From Desarmillaria ectypa (taxonomy: Eukaryota; Basidiomycota; Agaricomycetes; Agaricales; Physalacriaceae), in the NCBI GenBank assembly GCA_030407005.1, contig JAUDYN010000007.1, positions 124,001 to 188,000 on the forward strand: 64,000 nucleotides of DNA. Direction: 5' to 3'. The number at the start of each line of letters is the position of its first letter. Position 1 is the first letter of the stretch. Shown one piece after another: positions 45,837 to 58,599 of this stretch. The position numbers and the translations under genes were made by a program. Under the pieces are notes generated by a model that saw nothing but the letters and a program-made list of their open reading frames with translations, made no database searches and was not told the DNA's origin.

Positions 45837-48111
45837 CGTGGTGGAAGGAGAGGTAAACGGAAAAGGCAGGAGACGCTGCGCTGCGTAACACGCAGGCAAT
45901 TTCGGTCACGGGGATAGGACCTGGCGCTATGCACAGCCACACGGCGCTTAAATTTCTGACAAGTGATTGATGGTAGACAGCGAGATTGCACCGCTCGAAC
46001 TGCAGAACACTTCCCCTTCATGAAAATCGCTGTCCAATTATTATCATCCCTCATCCATACAGACTTATGCTTATTGCCCGGGCAGGAGGCCGCTATAGAG
46101 ACATGTTTAATTCGGATGGAGGCAGTAAGGATTCTAGAGTGATGACCTGTCGACATACGTAGGAGCGCAGCATGGGCATCACCTGATCCCCCGCTCTTCA
46201 AACGTGTTGGTTTCCTAGGAATACGGTTCCCTCCATCAAGTAGTATCGCCTGCCAGTGTATGCACAGCAGGTAATTGTTGAAATCTCATTCATCTCATTG
46301 TCCACATAATTCATTGGCGCGCTAGGTTGATTGATATCCCTTTGCCATATCGAAGAAGGCTATATATTTACAAAGGAACCCCACAGAACAAGTCCGTCCT
46401 ACTGCGACGATCAGTGATGGGAATGCTTGCATCCGTTTTAACAACAATACCGCTACAGTGTGATCACAACGGTATGAGCCTTCGTGGTCACAGCGCATGG
46501 CCTTGCCATGTTAGGGCTGTGGTCCCGGTCGTTCCTTATTGGGATCTTGTGCTGGTACCAACACACATCAACACCGCTAGCGCTCCATTGACCCTTCTGC
46601 CATATTGGAGGACGGTAAGGACGTTGGATAAGTTTGACTTCCTCCATAGTAAACGGATATTCAACTCTGGTTAAGCCTGGCCAAGTGGCCGACTAGTTCA
46701 GTTGGTTAGTACGTGGGTTCGATCCCTATGGTCATTTCCAGGGGAACGGCGTTGCATTTTTTCAAAAACTGATAATAATGGAACCTCGAATGATGCGGCT
46801 CGATACCCGGACACTGGTTAGTTATTGATTTCACGAATACTGCGCTTTTGCGGAATCCCGGAGTTTTAGTGGATATTGAGTTGGTGAGTAAGCGTCGCGT
46901 GAGCAAACCGGCTCGAGTCTCACGCTCGTAAAAGAATCGTGCATAAAGGCATTTCCTCGGGGATGGTCTTTCTCGGCGGGTACAAGTCCGTACTCTTAGC
47001 ATTCAAAAGGGCTGACTATGTCAGTTGCAAGTGATAAATTGCTTCACCAAAAAAAAGCACTGCGCTTGGAAAAATCCGGGGTACGCAACTTGTTCACTAG
47101 GCATTAAAAGTCGCAGTATATTTTTTTGCGTCGATTGTTGGTGGGCCCATACTCTACCAATGGCATTAGGATATCATTGTAAATTGTCGTGGAACATCAA
47201 GGTACCGACTCGAAAAACATGTACATCCTACACCCTCCCTGCCCTGTGATGTGGATGGAGTGAGAACTCATACAGACGAGTCTGATTTTGAGAAGAGTAG
47301 ATACTTATTCAGAAACAGGTCCGTACTTTGACGAGTTATCCTTTGGGCAGGAGGAATACCCGGCATAACGATCCGCTTTTTACTAAATTCGCATTTCTGT
47401 TGTTGCATTCTGGAAGGATTGCTGTCATGCATTTATTTTATCAAGGATGACCGAATAATAAACATTGATCGCGCGTCAGTTCTCTTTACCGAGATCATAC
47501 TTAAATCTAAAACATTACCCACAGGATTGTAGCATTGAGCAGTACTATCTCATGCTCATAGGACTGGGCACCGATCGTTGAGCTTCGCTGTCAAACTTGA
47601 AGAACGGATTTTTCTCCAGTCCCTCATCGACTCACCTTTCAACCTTGTGCATCTCCTAGAGTCAGTGGAAATCTTTCTTCCTGACAGTTCCCTAACGTAG
47701 ATATTGATTCAGGGTACCAAAAACTACCACAATACCGGCACTCCATTAAATCAAATTTCAAGATGGTGTCTCATTCACTCTCGACACTATTGTCGATCTG
47801 TGAGTAGAGTCTATCCGATCCAAAGAGGCTTGAGACTGTTTTCACGATAATATGCTCTTTTGTAACCAACACACATGTACATGTCACAAAAGCCTTTGTT
47901 TTGAGCTCCTGACACGAGATTGCAATGCTAAGTACGCGCCTTAAGATTACCCTCCCAGTATTTATGACGGGTCATAATCAAGTATAACTTCTTTCAGAGG
48001 TCAATTGGACAGAAAACGAGGGATTATAATAATTCTGAAGCTGGCGCCAGCAGAAGTACATGAAATCAGACGCAAATATAACGGTACCTAAAATACTAAG
48101 TAAGAAACTAT
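45837..48111. other. No supported protein gene
   Basis: 2.3 kb between VPS10 and the C2H2 gene. A truncated tRNA-like sequence lies at 46,687-46,734, and two further B-box-like strings at about 46,790 and 46,905. Open frames at 46,327-46,674 and 46,706-47,002 have no motif. Confidence 0.5.
46687..46734 (+). pseudogene. tRNA-Ile-like pseudogene lacking the anticodon arm
   Basis: GGCCGACTAGTTCAGTTGGTTAG matches the 5' half of the tRNA-Ile at 33,413-33,497 with one change. It is joined directly to GTGGGTTCGATCCC...GGTCA, the T arm and 3' end. The anticodon arm and variable loop are missing, leaving 48 nt. The acceptor pairing is also damaged. Confidence 0.75.
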
Positions 48112-48712
48112 TTAAGCTGCAGAAATATAACAAGGGGAAATTTGCTCCACGCAATGACGGTCGTGAGACTTCTTGCGATGAGCTTTGAAGCTTTGTGCAC
48201 GATAATAGACTCTGTAGCAGCCAAGACACATGTACAGGTCCTCTAAACCTTTATGTTTCGAGCTCCTCACATGGGAATACAAATCCGCCAGACGTTCTGT
48301 CGTGAAATCGCACGTCTTGAGCGGGCAGACAAGTCCACCCAAATGCCTTGCGTGCGTCGCTGCATGGGCTACTCCTTCCTCTACCTTGATAAAATGCTTG
48401 TCACACTCACAAGATGCGCACTTGTAGGGAAGCCTAGGGTCAGTTGATATTGAGGGGAACCTGAGGGGAACCAATAAGGCTTATGTCGAGAGTAGAGATG
48501 ACGTGGGGACATACTTTGATTTGTCTTCGCGCTTTGGTACGTTACCTATCTTTATCATTACGCCACCTACGTTTGGATCGGCCATTGTTTGATTCTTCTT
48601 TGCAGTGCGCATTGCACCAGTGAACTCTTTCATCTACAAAACATCATATGTAATGTGAACGACTAAAGACCAAGTGAATACTACGTACATTTCTGTCATA
48701 TGTTGACTGCAT
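48112..48712 (-). CDS. Small C2H2 zinc-finger protein
   Basis: Three exons (48,689-48,712; 48,515-48,633; 48,112-48,460) give 163 residues. The introns have GTACGT/TTTGTAG and GTATGT/CCTCAG ends. The C-terminal half has three C2H2-type fingers: YKCASCECDKHFIKVEEGVAHAATH, LVCPLKTCDF...LYSHVRSSKH and YMCLGCYRVYYRAQSFKAHRKKSH. The finger spacing is irregular, typical of lineage-specific fungal C2H2 proteins. Such proteins usually bind DNA or RNA, but no target can be inferred. The N-terminal 50 residues are lysine-rich without a named domain. The first exon encodes only eight residues, so the start is the least certain part; a later in-frame ATG opens exon 2. Confidence 0.65.
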
Positions 48713-49506
48713 CTTGTAACTCTAGATTTGGGTTAGCGTTTCCTGAACAGAGAGAAAATCCGCCTGGGTGGAAAATGAATGGAAAACTCAATGAAGGGAT
48801 GTCCGAAACTGCACAGCAGCGCGTAGGAGACTAAGGTGTAAGTTATTAATTAACTTATTCGTGCACTCCAACAACTTTTATATTACAGGAAACCTGCATG
48901 TGTGACACACGTGATCGTGACGATACTCTGTAAGTGCCACGCCGATCGAGGTGGCAGAGCTAGTTTACATTGTCTGTCTTGTCTCTGGTTGATCCTTCAT
49001 TATTGTTAAAATTATTAGACCATTTCACAGTGATTGACCGGCTGTGCATTAAAGATCTTGAATGTTGGTGTGAAATCGCCACCCAGATGCCACCGAAACA
49101 AGACACTGAGGATGCGAAAGGTTATCAATTAGCGCCCTGAGCAGGTGAGAGAGCTTCATAAGAAGGGATGAAAAAGTCGCTAGCTGGATGGTGCAGAAGT
49201 GGTGTGTTAGCAGCCGTTTCTTTCAGGTTAGTTATGATCCGGATCATTAAGAAAACTAGTCATAATTAGAAGGTACGAGGATGTCGTTCGGAAACATGCT
49301 GATCGCTTTTTGGCCTGTCAATCTTTATCGACAGACGGCTCCATTTTCCCAAACTTCTCTTAAGGTGCAGTACTTCGCTCACTTCCTATTTGATACTATA
49401 GCGAAAGGAAAACCGTGAAAAGAATATATCCGCGACATGCATATTATAACAATCATTAAACTACTATATCAGTGACAGAACCATAAAAACGACCGTCGCA
49501 ACAAAT
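48713..49506. other. No gene seen
   Basis: Intergenic between the C2H2 gene and the F-box/WD40 gene. No open frame of note or repeat was recognised. Confidence 0.55.
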
Positions 49507-51475
49507 CTAAACGTCCTCACCAGGTTTCATACTCCAAATCTCCATGACAGTCTTCCCCGCCCTGCGGCACATTACCGCAAGGGTCTCCCTATCCCTCCCA
49601 TACGCCACCTTCCACACACTCTCACTCGCCTCAGTCAAATCCCTCACAGGGATCCCCGTATCAGTCTCAAACAACTTCACCCTCCCGTCGTTTCCACCTG
49701 TCACCAACCACCGCCCATCAAACTGCAAACTCGTCACGCTCGAGTCGTGCGCAGCGATACGGTGCAGAACGTTGTACGACGATAGTGAAAACGTGATTAC
49801 CCGTCCGTCCGAACCACCCGTTGCGAGAATCGTAGGCGACAACTGGAGCTGGCAGACAAGCGCCGTATGTCCTTGGAGCATAGCGATGCAGACGCTGCGA
49901 GGAAGAAGTCAGATAATGTCAAATGACGAGCTGTGAACATACGTACCCAGTTGCGGCATCCCAAACTCGAACAGTGGTGTCCAGACCTCCGGAGGCAATA
50001 CGTATACCATCAAACGCGACGGAATATATCTGATGATAGTGGCCTCGCAAGACATGAATGCACCGGCCCGTATCGACGTTCCATACCTAGATATCGATTA
50101 GAACATGCATAACAGAGAGATGCCGAACGAACCCGGCACGTATGATCATAGCTCCCACTGACGGCCCTATTCCCATAGACATCCAGACACCTCACGCTAT
50201 CGTGGTGCCCACTCAACACTCTCAACATCTTCCCCCTCTGCACATCCCACACGCGCAATGTCGAATCCCGCGATCCACTTACTGCAATCGGTCGATTCTG
50301 CAGCATTCTGATGCACCGAATCGTCGATGTATGACCATGCAAGACGTATATGCAGTATCCCGACTTTGCATCCCATACTCGTATCACCTTGTCGCATCCC
50401 CCGCTGACGACGAGAGAATTCGGCTGGCCCCACCCTTCCGACGCGCCACAGATCCCGAAATGTGGGTTCTCAGTGTCGTCGTCATCATCTCCGTCCTCGC
50501 CTTGACCCTCTAAACCAAGGGCAACTCGCAGCGATTGAGGAATATTCCATTCTTCGCTATCCTCCTCTATAGCCGAGCTCTCTTCCTTCTTCCTCCTTCT
50601 TCCTCCGCGACTGACTAGGCACACCCCCCAAACTCCGGATTCGTGGCCTACAAGCGTCCGAGCCAAGACACCTGTACGGGTGCTAAAGACGTGTATTCGC
50701 GAGTTTGCAAGTCCCACCACGACCCAGTCATCATCCAAAGCGATGGAAGTGATAACTCCATTCGTTGGGTTGACTACCGGCACACGGTGGGCACGAAGCA
50801 GACGGCCGCCGTAGCGCCAGTTCATCACTGGAACGTTCGTTAGTTGTGCGGCGGACATGAAGGAAGAACAAACTTACTAGTCGAGTACGAGTACTTGAAA
50901 TGGGATCTGTAGGAAAACGGAAGGAGGAAGGAGGAAGACGACGACGTGCTGGAATGGTGTCTGTGCTTTCTCTTTCCCTGCCTCCAACTTTCATTCTCCT
51001 CATCCCCAGCATCCCGTATCACTCTCCGCACCGGGGAACCAAACTCCCAAAGCCTACACATCCTCCTCCACAAACCTTCGTCCTCCACCAGTTTCCTCCA
51101 ATGTCGGCTTACTTGTGCAGCCCTTCCCAGCGTCTTTGGCTCATCCACCCAGCTCAAGATGTGTAGTGCCAGCTCTGGGGGGAGCGAATAGAGAAAATCG
51201 CGCTTCAGTAGAGGTGCGATCGTCGTGGAGATGTACAGCAGTTCAGTCGGGGTGCAGGTGGAAAGGAGCGCAGATATGTATTGACGGCGAAGGGTCGGCG
51301 TTTGTGGAAATGGGGACATAGTCATCGCGACATTGGGTGGTCCAGGCGACGGTGCTGGCGTCGGCGGCGACGCTATAGGCATGTACAATGTCGCACTCGT
51401 CGGTTGGCTGTCCATGAATCCCGAGTAAGCTGGCCCTGAATCATATGTGTCCTCCATGTCAAACGATATAAACAA
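49507..51475 (-). CDS. F-box/WD40 protein (Cdc4/Pop1-type SCF subunit)
   Basis: Four exons (50,878-51,475; 50,133-50,827; 49,947-50,086; 49,507-49,894) give 606 residues. In SCF ubiquitin ligases the F-box binds Skp1 and the WD40 propeller recognises phosphorylated substrates. The F-box is at about residues 90-140: [45 protein letters not shown]. At the first junction [22 protein letters not shown] matches the family linker before the propeller. WD repeats follow: [18 protein letters not shown]...[21 protein letters not shown]...[33 protein letters not shown] and [12 protein letters not shown]. An acidic insert ([12 protein letters not shown]) separates the first and second repeats. It resembles Cdc4/Pop1/FBXW7 more than Met30, but orthology is not settled. 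An internal ATG six codons in is an alternative start. Confidence 0.88.
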
Positions 51476-52419
51476 TCCTGAACTATGATCAGCTATTTGA
51501 TCCCGAAATCGCTATTGAAGAAGAGGCGCACAGAAAAAAAAGGCCGTAGCAATTAAATCGCAGCTGTCGGTTATTGTAAGATGAAATCAAATTGCCGCGA
51601 CTAGACGACAACGGATGGCGGCACCCTGTAACCGACGATGGGAGTGGTATCCACTAGGTCTACTGGATTGATATATAGATATTACGAAATCCGTGGGCAA
51701 TTAGATGGTATGTAAACGCTCCAAACGATAGTGGAGGTCCCCAGCAGGATAGGAAAGGAACCTATATGAGGCCACATCAGCCTGTGTACCGCCGCCTCGC
51801 GAGTTTGGAATTTTATCTCACCAAGAAAGCTATTATACACCCCCTTTGGCCCACCGAAGGCGAGGAGAAGAGGGGGAGAAAGGAAAGCGCCTGCTGGTGA
51901 TGAAGGTTTGAAATGATATGTAAGCTCCGGAGTTGGGGTTAGGGTTCGGAATTTTCGGATGCCAAGACAGTTAGTGTGATCAAATCGATGTTTTTGGGTA
52001 GTTGATTTTCCTCCTTCTGACGTAAGTCCAACATCAACGGAAGAAAACGTGAATAGAAGACTACGAATCAAAAGCTGCCGCACCCTGTTTCATCGGCGAA
52101 TTTGAATCATCTCTCACGATCCTCTCCTTGTGGGCAGTCGAGAGCGTTCTGTTGTCAGAACCCTTGTTGATACAAACGGCATCTTGGCTTAATTTCCCTT
52201 CGTGAATCTACTGAATTGATGTCAGAACAAGGCTTGGGTCAAGCTCAAGAATGTTCGAATTGATACACAACCCCAGATTCCCAAATGGATATCGATAGCG
52301 GACGCGGATGATCATAAATGATCATCAAAAAGATTAAGTTGGGTGACGCATTAGGCAGACTACAAGAAGCCAAGGATAAATTACACTTCCGACCTGCACT
52401 CACGCAAGAAAAGAAAATC
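51476..52419. other. No supported gene
   Basis: The open frame on the minus strand at 51,682-52,083 (133 codons) is uninterrupted, but I recognise no domain and no flanking exons. Possibly spurious. Confidence 0.45.
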
Positions 52420-53687
52420 TCAATTCTTTCCAAACCTAAACGCCGGACTGTTCTTCTCCAAAAACGCCCACGTCAACTTTTCCTTCCACCCCCTCTGCTT
52501 CCAGTCATTCACGCTCTCAGGGAACTCATCAATGACGCCGTGTGCGGTAGGGTCATGTGCAATCAGAACCAGAATGTCTGGGCTGGCGTCAAGCTTGCCT
52601 AGCTTGGTGATTGTTTCACGCGCAGTTTCCGGATCAGCATAGGCTGATCTTCCAGACGGAATAGAGAGAAGAGGGCTGGTACGCGAGGACACAGAGACGT
52701 CTCCCAGGGATTCGAGGATATGCCCAGGACACGGGAAATATTTGTGGAGGTGAGCTGTGGGGCGGAACTGGCCGGGATGGTGGCAACAATCGCCACCTAA
52801 TAACACGAAAGACGTCGGGGTGACTCGGGCGAGGGCAGCGATGTGTCCGAGTTGGTGCTATTCGAAAGTCCAGTCAATGGCAAGTTGTTCGCAAATCAAG
52901 TTCTTGAGAGCACCCACCCCAGGATAATTGAGAATGTATAGACTTCCATCGGAAAAGTAATCAAAGGTTTCATATTCCCCGATAGTAAGCGCGAAATCTT
53001 CAAGGGCAAGTTGCGTCACTTTGCGGCCTCTACAATGTGGTCGCAGTTACTCATCATATAGAACAGGCGAGAATGGATATACTGACTCAAAATCTGTCTC
53101 CAGGAGGGCAGACTCCGGAGTGGTAGGGAAAGTACGCGTATCCATACCAGGACCAATGACAAGTTCCGTGGTACTAGGGAGCTTCGACATGTCGCCTATG
53201 GATCCTGTTAACTGAGAAGCTTTAATGTTCAAGCCAAGCGACAATACCAGTGTGATCTAGATGACTATGGCTGAAAATCAAACGAGAATTAGCTGTACTC
53301 GTAGCTAGACAGTGAAGAGATTTACCTCCAAATGACTGTATTTATAGTCGCTGGGTCGATTCCACCCTCCTGGAGCTTATCGAAGACATCCTTATCAGCA
53401 GCCATCCCAAACCCGTGGGTTTTCCACAAAGTCAGCAATTGCTGAACCTCGGGGGGATAATTTTCCTGGTCCTTGCGCAGTCCCAAGTCAAACATGAGAC
53501 GTTTCCCCGTGGCCCTATGCTCAATAAAGAAAGCATAAATAGGCGCCGCCATTGTTTCATAGCCCGGAAGAACTGGTTCAAGGAAATAGGCCGCAGGCAA
53601 GATCGTCGAAGAAGCGCCGACGTTTATAGCCTTAACAGTTACAATTGACTGTGAAGATGGAATACCGAGGTTGAAAGATGAAGACAC
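52420..53687 (-). CDS. Metallo-beta-lactamase-fold hydrolase, lactonase-like (paralogue 1)
   Basis: Five exons (53,326-53,687; 53,248-53,270; 53,087-53,195; 52,918-53,029; 52,420-52,857) give 347 residues. The 23-bp second exon rebuilds the zinc motif HSHLDHTGD (HxHxDH), which together with LMFDLGLRKD upstream and GGDCCHHPGQFRP downstream marks the metallo-beta-lactamase fold. The arrangement is like N-acyl homoserine lactonases, but also like other fungal lactonases and hydrolases, so the substrate is uncertain. FSDGSLYILNYPGHQLGHIAALARV is the strand and histidine leading to the third ligand. No signal peptide is seen, so it is probably cytosolic. Its closest relative in the window is 58,600-59,849, with the first four exons identical in length. 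Confidence 0.85.
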
Positions 53688-54560
53688 GATGTTAGAAGAC
53701 TCTTCAATGTGTCGATCTTATATCCACAGATGTTATTGAGCTAGGACTGTAACTGTGGGTCCCGAAATCCATAATCCCACTATACGTATGGCATCGGCAA
53801 GTTGGGTAGGTACCACGAGTAACTACAAAGCGGCTTGCCAGGCTAATACCACAGCTTCAGTCAGGCCGGCGTCACCTAGTGCGATTATCAGCTATCGTGG
53901 AAAAGTGTGGCCAACGCGAGATGATAGGAAATGTAAAGCAAAGCTCCATCTCATTGGCCAATGCTTTCGTATAGAACCGGCGCATTAGTCACTGTTGGTC
54001 AGGCGAGAGCATTCCGATTATTAACACGTTACAAAAAATAAATGACAGTTGCCGCGATACTGATCGGGTTGATGCGACAGGACCGCAAGGCGGAAGGCAT
54101 CGGCCCGCATGCACCTGAAAGGTGAATCATTGAATCAAGAAGGTATCGAAAGTTCTGAACAACCACCAAGCACGCGCGTCTCTCCGGAGAAAGACGCCAC
54201 CTGACTATCGCTACCACAACACTTTGATTCTCATGGCGTACACAAAACTACGAGGCGAATTTCCGCAGAAGCCACGGGACAAGGGAACCGCACCCGCGGA
54301 AATAATGATGAACCAGGGTGTACACGAGAATAATCGTCCTCGAAGAATCAGGGGAGGGCATGGTATGACATTTAGAGCGCCCGCATACATCTGGCCAGAC
54401 TTTCGTGCTTCGAGTTGAAAATGGCAAAGTAGCATTATTGCGTGAGGTGAGTGAACTTCTAGGACATTTGATATAAAATGCCAGAAGAAAGGGACGAAGA
54501 AGTGTGGCTTGCGCAGACTCAACCTCGTGTTCGCATCCAGCACATGTGCAGCCCGCCGAG
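53688..54560. other. No supported gene
   Basis: Upstream region of paralogue 1. Open frames at 53,755-53,988 and 54,211-54,564 (minus) lack any recognisable motif. Confidence 0.45.
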
Positions 54561-54599
54561 TCATCTAGGCTTTCGTCGCGCTGAGATAAGGAAACAGAC

Positions 54600-54796
54600 G
54601 ATTAGGCGGGTGAGTTTACACGTTAGCAGAGGCGCGAGTGCGTAGGACTATAATGGGAGAAGAAAGGAAAGAAGCGATGGGTGGATGTTCAGAGAATCGC
54701 GCCCTTTTATACTCGGCGGGTGGTCTGTGCGCTGACAATGAGCGGGGGATCGGCGCGTGATTAGCGGGAGCGCGATACATCATGAATTCGTCAACA
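54600..54796 (-). repeat. LTR-like or promoter-like module, second copy
   Basis: On the minus strand begins TGTTGACGAATTCATGATG (54,796 downward), has a TATA box in GAGTATAAAAGGGCG (54,699-54,713), then ATTCTCTGAACATCC and a CTTCTTTCCTTTCT tract. It matches the module at 28,572-28,860. A TGTTGA start fits an LTR 5' end, but the matching end and TSD were not found. The right half of the repeat is approximate. Confidence 0.5.
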
Positions 54797-55287
54797 CGCG
54801 GCATCATTATCGCATGGAAGATGCTGTTGCCCTCTTCGTCTCTGGCGCTCCTGCCTGCACGCGCAAAATGTTAACAGCGACCATGAGAAGGGATAGAGCG
54901 TTACTGCAGGACCTCTGCCGCGGGAAAACCGACAGAAGAAAAAGCGACATACGGATTTGCGTGTCACTCAGGACGTTGAGTCCAACCAAGTCCAACACTG
55001 CAAAAATGTCGCCAATAGATGTTCTTCATCCTGAGCATACGACCTCTACTGTCACCGTCAATCTCGTCGAAGAATAGTGCCCAGGATTTCTGGGAGACAA
55101 ATGAGGATGTTGCATAGAGACACTAAGAAAAAGAAACCGGAGTTCATAATAACCATGTATTGACGCTTATTTGATCGCGTGGGGTCGGTAAATCCGGCCC
55201 GACTTTTTTCATTGAAATGACTTTAGATTCCTCTTATTTCCTCTGAGTTTCGAAGAAACGTGCCAAGCCAACTACAGAAAAGGTATC
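54797..55287. other. No supported gene
   Basis: The open frame 54,757-55,077 overlaps the repeat and has no motif. Confidence 0.45.
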
Positions 55288-56591
55288 TTGCATATCTGTC
55301 CATACCAAAGACCTTACAAGCTATCTCTAGAGACCTGCCGTCAGACTCATGCCATGGACCATATCACTGCCGACCTCGCCCTTTCGCCCTACTATCCTCT
55401 CTTTATCATGAACGACCCTCCCTCAGATGCCGATGAAAAGTATATTTGGTCTCTGCTAGTTGAAGCAGAAACGCAGTACGCTCTCCTCGAAATCGGACTT
55501 CAACGGCACGAACTAGACAGCGCGTTGGGATGCGATCAGCTCCGCCTGTATACCACCGCGCTTAAATCTGTCATCTACCCCATTCGCCATGTACCACCAG
55601 AAATTCTAACGGAAATCTTTCCGATGAAAGGCAAACATTGAGATTCCCTGTACTATGGGAACCATGGGTCATCGCAAAATTTTGCAGGAGATGGCGGGAC
55701 ATTGCCTTATCTTATCTCCAGATGTGAACATCGCTTTCGCTGCTCGAATGTCACGAAAAAATGAAGCATGACCGCTGGCGAAGAGACTCAGTTGTCGGCA
55801 CCGCCGACCTAGCTCATGACTTCTACAAAATTCCCCAAGACATCTCGTAATGATGGCGGAGAAGACTCGGACATTCCGCGAATTCTCTACTGATAATTGA
55901 CCTTATCATTCCGCAGCCACAAAGATGGAAATACGAGGAACACCTGTATCAGGTGTTACCTGTCATAATTAGGCATTCACAGCGGTGGAAAGACGTAAAA
56001 ATATTAGCAGACAAAAGTCTCATGTTCTCCCTCTCCCCCAATATGCCGCAATCTCCATCACTGAACAAACCGCAGCTTCATTATACCAACATAACTTGGC
56101 GCATTTTCTCCGGCTTCGAAATTGCGCCTCAGCTACACAATATCACATTGAAGCGCAAATGATGTCCTAGAGATCCAATACGTCCTCCGTTCACGCGAAT
56201 ATCGTTCACGGAATCATGTATCCACGGTCTACCACCCGAAGACTTTGTTCCATCTTCCAGGGGGCCAATGGTCTGGAGGTGCTTGGATGCATCTGTCGAG
56301 CCTAGAGCTCACCATACCTCGACTTGATTTCTTTCCTCCGTCCTTGCAGGAATTTCGTTGTCAAGCCCACAATCTTCCGGGCAAAGTACCATTTCAATGG
56401 ATCGACATTCGGAACGTACTGCAGAGGAAAGGGTCGGTCCTCTCCCTCCCCTTCCTCCGAAGCAATCATCTCAGTCTCGCGCTTGCGTCAGATCCTATGA
56501 GCGCACCTACACACGTGCATTTGTCGTCTTTCCACACCTCCGTAATTGGTCTGTAATTGGCAATACCCTTGAAACTATGGTGTCGGGCTAG
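55288..56591 (+). pseudogene. F-box/LRR-like protein pseudogene
   Basis: The 5' part is open (55,288-55,641; likely start 55,354). It has the usual N-terminal lead and then PIRHVPPEILTEIF, the F-box core. After a stop at 55,639 the expected second half of the F-box appears in another frame: PWVIAKFCRRWRDIALSYLQM, with TGA where WT is usual (about 55,725). Later leucine-rich fragments occur at 55,953-56,162 and 56,245-56,556 in further frames. It lies between the two lactonase-like paralogues. Confidence 0.7.
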
Positions 56592-58599
56592 ACTAAGCGT
56601 CGTTTCCACTATTCTTCTGTGATGACTTTCGCCCACATCCATCCAACCATTTCTGCGTCTTCGTCGTTGATTCCAACTAGGATCTTCCATAGTGATGATT
56701 TGGAGCATTTTCTTGATGCTTCGCCTGCGGTGGTTTGAGGCATATGACTATGGGATCATTGCATTGCGTCATAGAAGCCCCCACTTTCGGGGCCGCTGAT
56801 CTATACAACATCGTATAAGATACAAACTCCTTGAAACAAATATCGACATTTCTCGGTACCCTGAGCGGTTCTTAAAACCGTCTGCATCGGAAGCATCATC
56901 TGACCCCGGGACTGGTACTGATCTCGATGCACGGAGATGAGTTGGAAAGTCCGAATTGACGTGCTCTGGCGGTGGTCACCACTTATACCTAGAGGCCAGA
57001 GCACGGCAGTACGCGCGCTGACCCTCTCCCCTTCCCCATCTCCCGATACGTGGATTGGCCTCAGTTTTCAGCGGCACAGCCTAAAGATTTGATGCGACAG
57101 TTTCGATGCCGATCCTTTCAACGATGCTGTGCTACTTAGCCGTCTCAATACCCACCATGCCCCGGTCAGCCTAATCTGTGCGCTACAAATACGAAATGTT
57201 CCTCGAGTATTTGGATTCTGTCGGTTGGCATGCTGTTGCTATGCAAGTCCGTTACATTATGTACAAGACGCAGGGCCTCTGCTCATCCGCAGTGTATCAG
57301 GGTCCGACTTGAAACCGTTGCACTTGAGCTAATGCCGTCATACATACCAACAAGTCTTTGCAGTTCCCCATGAAATACTTCATGCATTTAGTCGTACACA
57401 CTTGCTAAATTGCTATCAGTCCCCCGAATGGTGATTTCTTTTAGATCATTTACGTCTAATTTTTTTTTGTATCAAAATGGCCCTGACAGTCGAGGCGCTC
57501 GTCCCTAATACAGTAACGGAAACGAATGTATTGTTGTCCTGTCTGCCCCACCACCTGACCCATCTCCGTGGCGGTGGCCCTTGAGTGGGTATCAATCCCA
57601 CATTTAACACTTGACCCGCGCCCGGTCATTTAAGATGTTCATGACAGGACATCTGGTAACTCTCTACGACTTCTACACCTATTTCGAAAAGTCCGCATGG
57701 TTAAAGAAAGTGCTTTACCCGTTGTACTCAAGATGACTTATATTGCAACTCTAACCGCTGCGCCCCGTGGTTTTCTTATTGTCCAAATAATGACGATGTT
57801 CCGATCATTATTAGTGAGCGGTTACTGTTAAGTCGATTTTGTTCTCATCGTGCTACTTCTAAAAGATCGCGATACGGCGTGTTACCACTCCGGAAGACAT
57901 TGTCAAGTCGCTAATACCGATTTCAAACCGCATCCTCATTCTTATATCCTTGCTTGGGTGCCCAAGATCTTATACAGACAATTCCTGTATCCAATTGTAT
58001 GTACCCTCTTCATCTTAAAGTTAGCTATCACTTACTTCTCGCCTTAGATCCCTCAATATTGTCAAAGTAAAAATGCTAGCTGCGAAAAGAGATTTCGGTG
58101 GATACCGACAGTTCACCAAACGTGGAGCCTTTCGAACTTGCCTTCACGAAATAGTCCATGACATCAATGAAATGATATCCTCCTTCCTAGCAGCAAGACT
58201 TCCACCTTCTCGTTATGTCATGTCAAACTGAAGCCTAAGTTTCTAGGCCTGGACTCGTCATCCAAACGAATACAGCATATCGAGGATATGTCTTGAGGAA
58301 GCAACAATACATACTCGCGTGTGGGAGCTCATGAAGGATTGCGCCGCCTCTGAACCAAGAAAGCGGCGATCATCATTTATTTCGGAACAGATCAGAGATG
58401 CTCTGTTTCGTAAATCGGGCTACGAGGCATTGTCAGGATAGTCAACCTGCATAATTGAAATGTGTAGGAACAAAAATACCATTGGGAAGGCTAGAAAGAA
58501 GGGTAAACCCGCAACCAAGAGAAGAGGCAGTCCTTCCCGAGTGAACTTGAGCGCAATTTTTCGGGAGCCGATGCAATAACGATAAGTAGTACAGGTGTC
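56592..58599. other. No supported gene
   Basis: Two kilobases without a supported gene. Open frames at 57,129-57,332, 57,850-58,047 and around 58,070-58,230 have no motif or consistent intron chain. Some of it could be further decayed coding sequence, but I cannot name it. Confidence 0.45.

Noticed and set aside
51682..52083. 133-codon minus-strand frame
   Set aside because: Uninterrupted, but no recognised domain, partner exons or promoter. Left as intergenic pending transcript evidence.
54211..54564. 117-codon minus-strand frame
   Set aside because: Hydrophobic in places but no family pattern, and it lies beside a repeat module.
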